Shown: positions 33,097 to 45,200, counted from the first letter of the stretch. The stretch: DNA of 64,000 nt from Azorinus chamasolen (GCA_963576725.1 OY755243.1:41029243-41093242); one strand, 5' to 3'. Translations and numbers: made by a program. Notes: generated by a model from the letters alone, not told the origin.

Positions 33097-33502
33097 TTAA
33101 CCCTTTGGATATACAGTAAAACCCCTCAAATGAGACCACTTAATGAATAAACATGGGTGTCTTTATAAGTAAGTGGTTGCCTAATGCAGGACAAAAGTAA
33201 TGTAGAAAGCTCCTCTGGGAGCTTTCTGCATTACTTTTGTCCTGCATTAATAAGATTTATACCTCTTTTAGGTGGTCCCATTAGCGGGGTTTCACTGTAT
33301 TCATGAAAAAAATAATGACATCATGAATATTAATTTGATTATTATAATAGCACCTCCGGAACCCGTGAAGTTTTAGCCATGGCCAGAAACTGTACATTCA
33401 TATTTATATTATATTATAAGCAAACAGAACAGACCCTGATCAGACGCCCCCTACTGGGTCTACTCTGTTTGCAAAGGTGTAGAGTATGGAATAAAGGGTT
33501 AA
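33097..33502. mobile_element. P2 MITE containing a P3 variant
   Basis: TTAA ends; P3 variant 33114-33297 just inside the left terminus. Confidence 0.75.
33114..33297. mobile_element. P3 variant MITE
   Basis: Termini CAGTAAAACCCCTCAAATG / GCGGGGTTTCACTG. The hairpin arm AATGCAGGACAAAAGTAATG replaces the P3 arm. TA both sides. Confidence 0.85.
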
Positions 33503-34408
33503 CACTCATAAGTATTTTATCGATATGACTATGAGCAAAACTTTTTTTCATCCTTGATCAGATGTACCTGTATGTTATAGACATGGCAGCTGATCAATGT
33601 CTACACTGTCTACATTTTTTCAGAAATTGCTGATGTACGAATCTTGGTTTGGATACTTAATTAACTTATATATAGATTGTTTGCCAGAAATTTAAGCTTT
33701 AACTTTTTTAAGCATATTACCAGATTTTAAATATTTAAGTATATTCTGGATTTATATGATATTAGGAACTTAATTTTTATTTACAAACTATACTTAATGC
33801 ATATTATAAATACAATAATGAATATCAAATTATATGAACTGTTAAACTGAATGATATCGAGACTGAAGGTCACCCTGGATTTATGGACAAACACAACAGA
33901 CTAGCAAATCATGATCATAGTATATATTTACATTTAAGACATTATTTTACATTATCATGCTGGCCAACAGGATGTTCTGAGAAAATATATCCCCATTTAA
34001 AATTTCCAGACCTTGAAAAACTGTCTTTAGTTCAACATTAAAAAAACAAAACTTTTCTTGCCTGCAGGGTTGTTACTGATATATATATATAAGCATAAGT
34101 TTGTAACATATCAAGTCCTATGACAGTGACAGATCCAGACTGTTTGCATCTGTAGGTTATCATTGAATAGCCATTATATACAAAGAGTTAATGAGACAAC
34201 TTCTATATTCAAAAATAATTTTAATGCCCAAGATAATCAAACAAGTTTTGAAATCACTGTAGTCAGGCTCTGATCTGATCAGGATCTGCACTGTTTGCCA
34301 GTCCACTAATTAAAATTTGCAATATTATTTTTACTTAATTTGACAGAGTAAACTGATCAGAAGACAAATCTCTAAGAATGGCTTGTCTGGGTCTTTTAAA
34401 ATTATTTT
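33503..34408. other. No recognised gene
   Basis: AT-rich, with worn P6-like hairpin words (CACTGTCTACATTTTTTCAG at 33603) and a short TA repeat at 34078. Confidence 0.35.
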
Positions 34409-34506
34409 CATGCCCCAGGTGGATATATAGATAGTTTTGACCATCATCCATGCATCGGTCTTTCTGTCCGTCCGCAGTCATATTTAAGAAACAATTTGGA
34501 GTTTTT

Positions 34507-37113
34507 TATGCCACCCAGATCAGATCTGGGGGGCATATTGTTTTTGCCCTGTCTGTTTGTTTGTTTGTCTGTTTGTTTGTCAGCAACTTTAACATTGGTC
34601 ATAACTTTTGAGCCAGTACAGATAGAGACTTGATATTTGGTATGCATATGTATCTCATAAAGCCGCACATTTTGAGGGGTGACATGTCAAGGTCAAGGTC
34701 ATCCTTCAAGGTCAGAGGTCAAATATATGGGTCAAATCACCGACTTTAACATTGACCATAACTTTTGGACCAGTAGAGATAGAGACTTGATATTTGGCAA
34801 GCTTGTGTATCTCATGAAGCCGCACATTTTGAGGGGTGACATGTCAAGGTCAAGGCCATCCTTCAGGGTCAAAGGTCAAATTGTCTGTTTTTTAGTCTGT
34901 AACTTTAACGCAACTTTAACATTGGTCATAACTTTTGAGCCAGTACAGATAGAGACTTGATATTTGGCATGCATATGTATCTCATAAAGCCGCACATTTT
35001 GAGGGGTGACATGTCAAGGTCAAGGGCATCCTTCAAGGTCAGAGGTCAAATATATGGGTCAAATCACCGACTTTAACATTGGCCATAACTTTTGGACCAG
35101 TAGAGATAGAGACTTGATATTTGGCATGCTTGTGTATCTCATGAAGCTGCACATTTGAGGGGTGAAATGTCAAGGTCAATGTCATCCTTCAGCAGTGTTC
35201 CCGTTTACGTCGTAATCATATCTAAATACGCAACGAAAATCGTTGGAACGCAAAATAGTCAAGTACGTTGCGTCCATGGGACGCAAGATCAGTGATCGAA
35301 ATTTTACTGATTTAAATGAATCCAGGTATATTAACAACTGATACTCGGTCTTACATTAATCCGGATCAATAAACAAAGTGAATCTCACTCCGTTTTCTTG
35401 ACATTTTTCCGAAATTGCAACGCATCTATTAATATCGGGTCCTGGGTTATTCCATGTACGTAGGAGGGCACCTGCATTGACTGGTTACGATTTCCACCCT
35501 AATGTCAGCATCTAAAATTATGTAATTCTATGAGAACCGTTCTGTCGCGAAGTAATGACATTTGGGTGCTGAAAAAAGATGGCGTCTGCTAGTAAAAAGT
35601 TGAACACGCCAGGAACTTTAAAGCGTTATGGGTGCAAGATCGTGAGTTTAAAGACTTGTAAGTAAATGATGTTAGCCCTGAAACCAATAGAATTACCATG
35701 TGATGCTTTGTATGCACTGAAAATGGAAGTGAAAACCGCTTTCACATACCAGCGGATACGCTCAGCTCAGATACTCAAACGATGCTCATCGTCGTGTACT
35801 TCAAATCAAAGCATCAAGAAATACCTTATTATACCGTGCTTATAACACTTATCTTATTGATGTTAAATGATACATCAGTGTAAGTCTTAAATAGTTTTAC
35901 CCCTTTACATTTAATGGAGCAAAAAATCTCCATTACAAAAGCAGAAGTGAAATTATCTGGGACTCGATTGTATTTGCTTGGGACGCAACTTTTGCTGATG
36001 CCCTGGGTCCCAGGGACGCGGTAAAAATCAATTCTTATGAGAACACTGCTTCAGGGTCAAAGGTCAAATTGTCTGTTTCTTTGTAACTTTAACATTGGTC
36101 ATAACTTTTGAGCCAGTACAGCTAGTGACTTGATATTTGGCATGCATATGTATCTCATAAAGCCGCACATTTTGAGGGGTGACATGTCAAGGTCATCTTT
36201 AAAGGTCAGAGGTCAAACACATGGGTCAAATCACCGACTTTAACATTTGTCATAACTTTTGAGCAAGTACAGATAGAGACTTGATATTTGGCATGCATAT
36301 GTATCTCATAAAGCTGCACATTTTGAGGGGTGACATGTCACGGTCAAGGTCATCCTTAAAGGTCAGAGGTCAAACATATGGGTCAAATCACTGACTTTAA
36401 CATTGGCCATAACTTTTGAACCAGTACAGATAGAGACTTGATATGTGGCATGCTTGTGTATCTCATGAAGCTGCACAGTTTGAGGGGTGAAATGTCAAGG
36501 TCATCCTTCAGTGTCAAAGGTCACCAACTTCAAATTGGCCATAACTTTTGAACCAATAGAGATAGAGTCTTGATATTTGGTATGCATGTATATCTCATGA
36601 AGCTGCACATTTTGAGGGGCAACATGTCAAGGTAAAGGTCATCTTTTAGGGTCAAAGGTCACCGACTTTAACATTGGCCATAACTTTTGAACCTGTAGAT
36701 GCAGACTTGACATTTGGTATGCATGTGTGTCTCATGAAGCTGCACAGTTTGGGGGTGACATTTCAAGGTCAAGGTCATCTTTCAGGGTCAAAGGTCACCG
36801 ACTTTAACATTGGCCATAACTTTTGAACCAGTAGAGATACAGACTTGATAGTTGGTATACATGTGTGTTCTCATTTGGCTGCACAGTTTGAGGGGTAACA
36901 TGTCAAGGTCAAGGTTATCCTTCATGGTCAAAGGTCACCAACTTTAACATTGGCCATAACTTTTGAACCAGTAGAGATACAGACTTGATATGTAGTATGC
37001 ATGTGCACCCCATGAAGCTGCACAGTTTGAGGGGTGACATGTCAAGATCAAGGTCATCCTTAAGGGTCAAATATCATATCGAGGGGGCATAGCGTTTCAC
37101 AAACACATCTTGT
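34507..37113 (+). mobile_element. Pearl/HINE-like element, family A, copy 2
   Basis: Same ends and core units as the copy at 10887-12284 (5' GATCTGGGGGGCATATTG, 3' GGCATAGCG...ACATCTTGT). It is enlarged by a hAT-like insertion (35193-36048) and is itself inside another HINE-like sequence (34409-34506 and 37114-37460). Confidence 0.75.
35193..36048 (+). mobile_element. hAT-like DNA transposon inserted in a HINE-like element
   Basis: Termini are CAGTGTTC... and ...GAACACTG (perfect 8-bp inverted ends). The duplicated target is CTTCAG (35187-35192 and 36049-36054). Uninterrupted repeat units nearby read CCTTCAGGGTCAAAGG, so the empty site can be reconstructed. The interior starts a short frame MASASKKLNTPGTLKRYGCK (35580) and has GGGACGC repeats near both ends. 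The 6-bp duplication is shorter than the usual 8 for hAT. Confidence 0.75.
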
Positions 37114-37754
37114 CTATCCATGGATCCTTTCCATCCATCTAGACTCCAGAGTCATATCTCTGAAAGGGTTTGCTATTTTTCAATGAACTTTTATGTAAAT
37201 ATTAAGTACCATTAAGAAATTACTTTGGAACACTCGAGTTATGACCCTTTGCCGAAAACATTTATAACTTTTTGTCCCACTTGTGTCACATTTCAGAAAT
37301 GGTTTGGAGTTTTTCAATGAAACATCACAAGTGTTAATTAATGTATTACCATTGGCTGGCACTTGCATGGCGGGAATCAGGGAATTTGATTCTTTTTCCT
37401 TCTATAGCAGGGGCAATTTACAGGCCTCTTCCCCTCAGAAAATGTCTTTAGAATCTTGCAGGTGTCACCCAAAATGGCTTTATATTGCAATTTGTGTATT
37501 CCATTACCCCAAATATTTTGAAAACATGTGATATTTTCTCCCAAGATCAAAGACTAAGCTTCTTTTTCTGCTCCTTGAAGATGTCTGTTAAGACAGTTTG
37601 GATCCAGTTGAGATGCCAAGTAATTTGGTGTCATATTTATATCCAAATTGTTTGACACTAGTTTTTGGGAAGAAGTGATTGGAAAATTTACTTAACAATT
37701 TTAGCAGAATTTTTTTGGGCAGATAATAATTAGGTTCAAATAGTCTAGGGTTAT

Positions 37755-37944
37755 TTAACACATTCTCTCATATTGACGCCTCTGCAAGAATCACCTGTTG
37801 AAACAATTTGTGATATATATATTAATCACAATGGTTTCAAACTACAAAATTCTAAAACTTTCCATTTCTCTAGTCAATGCTCCTTTTCGGTAGATTTATT
37901 CAAAGTGGTTGGGTCTAAAAATAGCCTATGAGGGAATGGGTTAA
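37755..37944. mobile_element. P1 MITE, stem shortened
   Basis: TTAA at both ends; the hairpin core is replaced by a short TATATATATTA. Confidence 0.8.
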
Positions 37945-38076
37945 GTGTTGTTGAAAAATCTGGGACACTGAAATGTTGCCAAAATCAAAGTTTTGAATAC
38001 TGTAGTTAATGAATGTGTAGGAATTGAGAACTTAATATTTTAAGTTTAGGAACTTTATCTTACCAAGATATAGAGA

Positions 38077-38211
38077 ATAATAGGTTAGTGCCGTAGATGG
38101 GACGCTTTATCCGACGAGGGGAGAAAACGTTGAGGCGAGGCTTGCCGAGCCTCAACTGTTTTCTCTCCGAGTCGGATAAAGGCGTCCCATCTACGGCACT
38201 AACCTATTATT
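38077..38211. repeat. Long foldback, arms about 63 bp
   Basis: AATAATAGGTTAGTGCCGTA at the left is mirrored by TACGGCACTAACCTATTATT at the right, with further pairing through TTTATCCGAC/GTCGGATAAA and TTGAGGC/GCCTCAA. Its loop is only a few bases. Confidence 0.85.
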
Positions 38212-38214
38212 CGA

Positions 38215-39087
38215 TTTATCCAGTCAATATAGTTAAATGTCTTTTTTTATAGACTCCTAACACTCTCGAAATAATTTACATTGAAAATGCAGTTTTTCGA
38301 TCAACGGATCCCTCCCTTTTCACTTCCATTTAGACGTAAATAGATCTAATGAGCTACCGCAGAGGAATATAGTTTCGATACTTGTATTACTAGAAGGGAA
38401 ACGTGGTTGAATTTGAAAAATAAGATGATTTGAATCGAGGGTCGATAAGTTATTTCAAACAGACATGATCTATATTCTTTGGTCAAATTCGAGTTACGTA
38501 GTCTCGGTTTCTATTTTTAGATTCTACCTAACGTCACTCAGAAATCGATGGAACTGAACAGGCTATATTTAGGTTTATGACTATCACCGCCCCTGTAAGA
38601 GTTTATCAATCAAATAATCATGAAAGTGAAAAGAAAACATTTACTATTTATCTGTCAATCTTTGCTTCCAGGTTTGATTTTATCAAAAACGGGTTTTGCC
38701 AGCGGTGGATTAAATTAATAAAAGTGATAAATCAACGTCATTTTGTATGTGGCCTCAGTGGCGTAATCGGTAAGGGCGACGTCTCTAGAGAGATTAGAAT
38801 TAGTTTTTGTAGGATCAGGCGCGGGTTCGAATCCAGCTGTAGCCAATTATTTTTATTTTTTTCTCATTTGAATAATTCTTCTGGTGACCAAATAGATCTG
38901 TTAGATCTATTCCATCAACATGTTTATGAATATTTACAGAAAACTAAAATAGTTCCATGGTTATAGAATCATTACGCCTATCTACTAAACTAATAAACCT
39001 TCCACTACCGGAAGTAACCAAATAAACCTAAGTTTATTTGCACCCCCTTTATTATGTCACTAGAGAAGCCTGGTGACTGGATAAAAT
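38215..39087. mobile_element. Possible TIR element carrying the tRNA-like sequence
   Basis: TTTATCCAGTCA at 38215-38226 and TGACTGGATAAA near 39075-39086 are inverted copies bounding about 870 bp. No target duplication is evident. The adjacent foldback (38077-38211) may belong to the same unit. Confidence 0.35.
38751..38845 (+). tRNA. tRNA-like sequence (pseudogene or SINE head), Arg-like
   Basis: The A box TGGCGTAATCGG and a perfect B box GGTTCGAATCC are spaced as in an intron-bearing tRNA. Acceptor halves GGCCTCA and TGTAGCC pair at 5 of 7 positions, the T stem at 4 of 5, and T-runs follow at about 38851 and 38855. The D stem is poor, and about 20 extra bases follow a possible TCT anticodon. 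Best read as a degenerate tRNA or tRNA-derived repeat. It lies inside a possible TIR-bounded element (38215-39087). Confidence 0.35.
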
Positions 39088-39416
39088 GTCTTTATGAGCC
39101 CTAGGGTATGAATAACCTTTGTCCAGGGTATTCTTCTGTATCAGAAGTGCTAGTTTTAAAATCTGTGTCAATAAGACTAACAAATGTCTTTAGTTCATAA
39201 CTTCAGGTAAAGGAAAAGACTTTCTGTTTAAACCCAGTATCTTATGTTTGTTGAACAATGTGTTATTGCCATTTAAATCTGGCAATGAGCCAGAGGTTTA
39301 GGCCTCATATTTCAAGTTAAATTGTAATTGTATTCCATGAAATAACCATAAAATAATGTGTATATCTGTTTTATTTTACATGTGTGAATAATGAGGATGA
39401 TTTTCCGTCAGATTTA

Positions 39417-39645
39417 CTCCTTTCTCTCAGAAATGCCTTTAATACCTTTGCAAACAGAGTAGACCTAGATCAGATGGCTCATGTAAGAGCTGTCTGATCA
39501 GGGTATACACTGTTTGCTTATGAATTTGTATAGATGCAGACTAACCATCCAGTTCAACAGTGTAAGAGCCAAAGATTCCTGTGTTCATATACTGTTAACT
39601 TATGAACATTCAGCTAATAAATATTCATGATGTCACTAAGGTTAA
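39417..39645. mobile_element. P2 MITE
   Basis: Reverse orientation, worn left terminus; hairpin GGCTCATGTAAGAGCTG. Confidence 0.65.
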
Positions 39646-39744
39646 TCTGGGGTGTGAATAGTTGGGTGAAGACTTGTGCCTGATTTAGTAATTCTTTCCC
39701 ACATGTTTCTCTAGAGACTAAGATGGAATGAAAAAAATCCCTTT

Positions 39745-39870
39745 GAATGTTTGGAAATATGTGGCATTTGTGAACAGTGTAGATCAAGGTGAGAAGGTTC
39801 CTGTGGGAGCCCTCTGATCAGGTCTGTACTAGTACTATTTGTACTATTGAAAATTCAGCTTTCAAAGGGC
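39745..39870. mobile_element. P6 MITE, partial
   Basis: Hairpin GTGTAGATCAAGGTGAGAAG around GGTTCCTGTGGGAGCC; ends AGCTTTCAAAGGG. Confidence 0.5.
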
Positions 39871-40067
39871 TAGAATTAAGCTGACACAAAGTTTGAAAAA
39901 ATGCCAGGATACTTATGAAGTTTTAAAATAATGAGCTCGCTCCTAACAGTAAAATGCACCAACAAAACATCACTTGCAGAATTAATCTACCAGTGCTTGT
40001 AGCTAAATAACTGGCCTGATTCTTTAAAATCAGATTATTGCATATATTAATATTAGCAGTTTATATC

Positions 40068-40328
40068 TTAACCATTTCCCTGTTCGATATTCACGTAAGA
40101 AATAATGACATCATGAATATTAATGTGCCAAACTACTTTAAAGGATTATTAACAACGGCATTTTTGACTGTGGCAGAGAGTAGAATCAGATCTATATAAT
40201 TCCATAAGCAAACAAAGCAGACCCAGATCAGACGGCTCCTATAGGAACCGTCTGATTTGGGTCTACATGTACACATGTACTCAGTTTGCAAACAAATGAA
40301 AAGGTGTTTATATGAAGGAAAGGGTTAA
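40068..40328. mobile_element. P2 MITE
   Basis: Full length; hairpin GACGGCTCCTATAGGAACCG. Confidence 0.8.
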
Positions 40329-40459
40329 GTGGAGTGAATGGGACAAACAAACAAGGCTAGTGTCACAAGAGAAGTGTTATTGCCAAGTTAGATAAACAAA
40401 AGTGTTTGAATTATTGACCTGAAGCCTTTTCCTGTTCTTTGTTTATTCCAAATTTCAAT

Positions 40460-40708
40460 ACATGTACCTACTGAATATTCATGAACAAAATAGTAATAAT
40501 GAAATATGAAAGGTGGGACATTGTAGCCATTTTAGAAAGTAAAGAAACAGATCTTTCAAATTCCATTTGCAAACAGCAGACCTTGATCAGACGACTTCTA
40601 TATAGGATCCGTCTGATCTGGGTCTACTCTGTAAATGTGTGAAAAGGCTTTTATATGAGAGAAAGGGTCATTATTTCTTATATGAATATTCATCAGGTAA
40701 AGGGTAGA
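40460..40708. mobile_element. P2 MITE, composite
   Basis: Hairpin GACGACTTCTATATAGGATCCGTC; two right-end-like segments follow. Confidence 0.5.
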
Positions 40709-40802
40709 CATTTATTTTTTCATTTTAAACATATAATGTGTATACACATTTATTCCAGATCAGATGCCTTCATAAATTGGTATATTTTATATAGACTTTA
40801 TT

Positions 40803-41033
40803 TTAACCCTTTCCTCCATAAATGTGCCTTTCTACGCCTCTGTAAAAATCACCTGTTGAAACCATTGTGATAAATAGATCATTTGCTCTTTTAGGAGCAA
40901 ATGCTCTATTTATCACAATGGTTTCAAACTACAAAATTCTAAAAAAAAATCCTTTTCTCTAGTTAATGCTCCTTTACGGTAGATTTATTCAAAGTGGTTG
41001 GATCTAAAAATAACCTATGAGGGAATGGGTTAA
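40803..41033. mobile_element. P1 MITE
   Basis: Full length; apex GCTCTTTTAGGAGC shows a stem mismatch. Confidence 0.87.
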
Positions 41034-41425
41034 ACAGGATTCCTGAAGTTGAATTACAGCATGAAACGTCTATGGTGGATAATGCATATTTGCCCAGGTT
41101 AACGTGTTATTGAATGTATTGGGATATTTAACAGGGAGTGGCTATATTACCAGTAAAAATTGAGCCTTGACATAGATATTGAGAAATCAATATCTTTAAG
41201 AACTTTCTTTTGAATTGGAAATTTACTGGTTCATTAATTTGGATTAGCGATTCAGCGGTGTTTTGAAAACGTGTGTTATTGCAGCAGTTTGGTTTCTACT
41301 TAAACATTGTGAAATTATTTTTGGGGAAAATGTAAGAAATAATGAACAATTTTACATCTTGGCTTAACAGTGTATTATTGCACATTAGTCAACTTTAAAT
41401 AATAGTTGTTTTTTTCTCTTTTCAG

Positions 41426-41518
41426 GTGTATTTCTTCCTTAATCGTCTAGTGCCAAAGAGAGCTGAAGGCATCACCATAAAATCATGTGTGATTTTACCT
41501 CCTCAATGCATTCCATAG
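41426..41518 (+). CDS. Candidate terminal coding exon, unidentified
   Basis: A strong acceptor (about 16 pyrimidines then TTTTCAG at 41425) is followed by a 30-codon frame ending TAG at 41518, with AATAAA starting at the next base. The peptide begins VYFFLNRLVPKRAEGITIKS. Other frames stop within 8 codons. The preceding 390 bp are not repeat and look like intron. No family recognised. It could also be a noncoding 3' exon. Confidence 0.3.
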   Translation: MYFFLNRLVPKRAEGITIKSCVILPPQCIP

Positions 41519-41551
41519 AATAAATTAACCTCATCCAGATACTCGAGTATA

Positions 41552-41740
41552 GTAAAGTCTCTCTAACATGTACTGTTCAAAAGAAGTATTAATTCTGGAT
41601 TTTTTAAAAGGATGATATCTTAATGCAGGACAAAAAAAAAATCAGAAAGCTTCTGTAGAACTTTTGCCCTGCATTAAGCAAGCACTGCTTTTAAAGATTC
41701 TTCTGTTAATAACTTACGGTTGTTTTAACAAGACTCTACC
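41552..41740. mobile_element. P3 variant MITE, worn
   Basis: TATAGTAAAGTCTCTCTAAC left end; AATGCAGGACAAAA hairpin; right end AGACTCTACC. Confidence 0.55.
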
Positions 41741-42019
41741 ATATACCAAACACAGACAATGGAATAAAGAGAAATGAAGAATCAGCACAAAGAACAGCAG
41801 ACAATATAATGCAGTAGCTGTCCAATATAAATGCAGTTACCTGACCTAATTTCATTTTATATTCCACTTTGTGTTCACAAATCTCTTAGGATCCTTTTTG
41901 ATGCAGTGTAGGAATTATTAGTAGCAATGGTTTTAGTTCTGTTAGTTAAAAATTTAGTATTATGGAAAGGTCTCGGGGACAAGGCCTAATATTGGTTTCT
42001 CTACCAACAATTTGTTTTT

Positions 42020-42221
42020 AGCTCACCAGAGCACAAAGTGCTCAGGTTGAGCTTTTGTGATTGCCTGATGTCCGTCGTCCGTCTGCGTGCGTCGTCAGTC
42101 GTCAACAATTTCAACCTTTAAAAATCTTCTCCTCTGAATCTACAGGGTTCTCAGCTTTCATCTTTGGCACATAGTATCATATTTAGGTCCTCTACAAAAG
42201 TTATATAAATTATGGCCCTGG
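42020..42221 (+). mobile_element. Truncated family B HINE-like element
   Basis: It has the same 5' palindrome, GTCGTC microsatellite and first core unit as 23137-25096, then stops abruptly at TTATGGCCCTGG. Confidence 0.7.
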
Positions 42222-42339
42222 TTTCCTCAAGCCATAATGTCTATGCCCTATTTGACAAAAGACTCTGTTGTTAATATTTAAATTTTGGTGTATCTTTTCA
42301 TTCCTTTTTATTTTACTGTGCTGATCAGGTTCTATACTG

Positions 42340-42738
42340 TTAACCCTTTCCATCATACAATCACTTTTGCAAACAGAGCAGGAGCCATCTGATTGGGTCT
42401 GCTCTGTTTTCTTATGAAATTATAGTAGATCTGACCCTACAGTTTTTACTAATACAAAAATCTCGTGTAGGTATGCCAATATACATGTACAGTAGAACCC
42501 CACTAATGTGATCAGTTAAAAAAATAAACATAGCTGTTTTTATAAGCAGGTGGTTGCCCTGGGAGCTTTCTGCATTACTTTTGTCCTGCATTAAGCTACC
42601 ACCTACATCTAGCACCAAGAATTATATATCTTTCAGGTGGTCACATTAGCGGGGTTTTACTGTATATATTCAGCTAATAAATATTGAAGATGTCCATATA
42701 ATATATTTCTTACATGAGTATTCATGTCAAAGGGTTAA
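42340..42738. mobile_element. P2 MITE containing a P3 variant
   Basis: TTAA ends; P3 variant at 42490-42662 in the AT-rich arm. Confidence 0.75.
42490..42662. mobile_element. P3 variant MITE, left hairpin arm lost
   Basis: TA both sides; termini CAGTAGAACCCCACTAATG / TTAGCGGGGTTTTACTG. Confidence 0.8.
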
Positions 42739-42942
42739 GCCGGTAACATATCAAATGTTTGTAGATGCTGATGGATTTGAAACTGCTTAGAACAGAGAAT
42801 AGTTTTAACTTTACAATGCTTTTTGGAAACCATCATCTTAATAAATACTAATGTTTTACAGTTTAGTTGAATGAAAAGTTTTGAACCATGGTTTTAGTTT
42901 CCATATCCATTGTTACTCCACCAATCCCTGTGTTTTGACAAA

Positions 42943-44542
42943 TTATGTCTCCCCCCATATTTATATGGGGGAGACATATTGTTTTCGTGAGAGTTGTCTG
43001 TCTGTCCGTCTGTCTGTCACACTTTTTGTCCGGACGATAACTTCAATATGCCTGATGCCAGTTGATTGAAACTTCATATATGGAAAGAGCATAATGAGAG
43101 GAAGTGTCATGCACAAGGTCCATAACTCTGGCTTAACTAATATTGGAGTTATTGCCCTTTGTAAAATAAAATCACACTTTTTTGTCCGGACGATAACTCA
43201 TATATGGCTCATGCCATTGGATTGAAACTTCATATATGGAAAGATCATGACGAGAGGAAGTGTCATGCACAAGGTCCATAACTCTGGCTTCACTAATATT
43301 GGAGTTATTGCCCTTTGTAAAAAATATCATAATTTTTTGTCCGGACGATAACTTCAATATGCCTGATGCCAGTTGATTGAAACTTCATATATGGAAAGAG
43401 CATAATGAGAGGAAGTGTCATGCACAAGGTCCATAACTCTGGCTTCACTAATATTGGAGTTATTGCCCTTTGTAAAAAAATCACACTTTTTTGTCCGGAC
43501 GATAACTCCTATATGGCTCATGCCATTGGATTGAAACATCATATATGGAAAGATCATGACGAGAGGAAGTGTCATGCACAAGGTCCATAACTCTGGCTTC
43601 ACTAATATTGGAGTTATTGCCCTTTGTAAAAAATATCATAATTTTTTGTCCGGACGATAACTTCAATATGCCTGATGCCAGTTGATTGAAACTTCATATA
43701 TGGAAAGAGCATAATGAGAGGAAGTGTCATGCACAAGGTCCATAACTCTGGCTTCACTAATATTGGAGTTATTGCCCTTTGTAAAAATAAATCACACTTT
43801 TTTGTCCGGACGATAACTCCTATATGGCTCATGCCATTGGATTGAAACTTCATATATGGAAAGATCATGACGAGAGGAAGTGTCATGCACAAGGTCCATA
43901 ACTCTGGCTTCACTAATATTGGAGTTATTGCCCTTTGTAAAAAAAATCACAATTTTTTGTCCGGATGATTACTCCTATGTGACACATGCCATTGGAGTGA
44001 AACTTCATACATGTAAAGATCATGATAAGAGAAAGTGTCATGCATAAGATCCTAAACTCGAGCTTCAATAAATTTTAGAGTTATTGCCCCTTGTACATTT
44101 GTTTAATTCTTTCTTGTCCGGACGATAACTCCTACATGGCTCTTGCCATCGTATTGAAACTTCATACATGGAAAGAGCATGATGAGAGAAAGTGTCATGA
44201 ACAAGGGCCATAATTCTGGCTTCAATAATTTTGGAGTTATTGCCCTTTGTTACATTTTTTGGCCGATCAATAACTCCTGTTCGACTGATGCTATTGGAAT
44301 GACATTTTATTTTTGGAAAGAGCATGATGAAAGTAAGTGTCATGCACAAGGGCCATAAATCTGGTATCAGTATTTTTGGAGTTATTAGCTGTTATCATTT
44401 TCTTCTTGAAAAATGTAGTGTGGAAAACGCGTAATGAGGGGAAGTATCATTCATCAAGACCATAACATTTTTAGTGATTTCCCTTTACATATTGTTTTTA
44501 TTAGAGGGGAGACATCCGTTTTTTTGACAAAAACCTCTAGTT
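42943..44542 (+). mobile_element. Pearl/HINE-like element, family M, copy 2
   Basis: Same ends as 19252-20548, with about 9 core units. Units with CTTCAATATGCCTGATGCC alternate with units with CTCCTATATGGCTCATGCC, showing a higher-order two-unit repeat. Confidence 0.78.
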
Positions 44543-44726
44543 TTAAAGGTGGTCACAACATAGGGTTTGGTGGCTAAATGACGGTTTTGTGAATTTGAAA
44601 GATGTGTCCCTTTTTTGATGTCTCTGATAAGGTGCTGTTTGCGGTCAGTTTGGTATATTTGATATTGCTAGATTACATTCCATACTGGGTGTGTTGTATT
44701 ACTTGCAAATACAGCAAAACATCTTG

Positions 44727-44860
44727 TAACCCTTTCCTTCATATAAACGTTTGTTCATGTTTTTTCAAACAGAATGGACCCAGATTAGATGGCTCCTGCT
44801 GGATCTGTTTGACCAGGGTCTGCTCAACTTGCTTATGAAATAATACAGATCTGAGAGTCT
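44727..44860. mobile_element. P2 MITE, partial
   Basis: Left terminus TAACCCTTTCCTTCATATAA and hairpin GGCTCCTGCTGGATC. Confidence 0.55.
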
Positions 44861-44869
44861 AACTAAGCA

Positions 44870-44985
44870 GTTTGTAGCTTATTGCAGGACAAAGTAAATG
44901 CAGAAAAAATGCTTTTGGAGCATTCTGTATTTCTCTAATCCAGCTTTTAGCTATCACCAGCCTTAAAGATGCAGATTTAGACTTC
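44870..44985. mobile_element. P3 variant fragment
   Basis: Hairpin arms TTGCAGGACAAAGTAAATGC and TCTGTATTTCTCTAATCC. Confidence 0.45.
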
Positions 44986-44988
44986 TTT

Positions 44989-45200
44989 TGACCCTTTACT
45001 ATAAATGCTCTTTGACAACTTTGCAAACAGAGTAGACCCAGATCAAATGTCTCATGTAGGAGTCATCAGATCAGGGTCTATTCTGTTTGCTTATAGAATA
45101 TCTTTGATCTGAATCTATACTTTTTGTCATAACAATGTATTCTGACACTTGTTTTATAGAACAATATGAAACAATTAAATAAATGATTTTCATAATTGAT
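44989..45200. mobile_element. P2 MITE, partial
   Basis: Left arm and worn hairpin; right end lost. Confidence 0.55.

Larger units (their letters stand above)
34409..37460 (+). mobile_element. HINE-like element split by family A copy 2
   Basis: The left part, 34409-34506, begins CATGCCCCAGG and has a GTCCGTCC tract. After the nested family A copy, core-like units resume (37114-37460) with AAAGGGTTTG...TTTTTCAATGAA twice. The right boundary is not clear. Confidence 0.45.

Noticed and set aside
37411..37461. Apparent 17-codon exon with acceptor TATAGCAG and donor GTGTCA
   Set aside because: It lies at the edge of a HINE-like core repeat (37114-37460), and the donor is weak.
38577..38966. 129-codon plus-strand frame
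   Set aside because: It runs straight through the tRNA-like sequence and has no recognisable domain; probably a chance frame.
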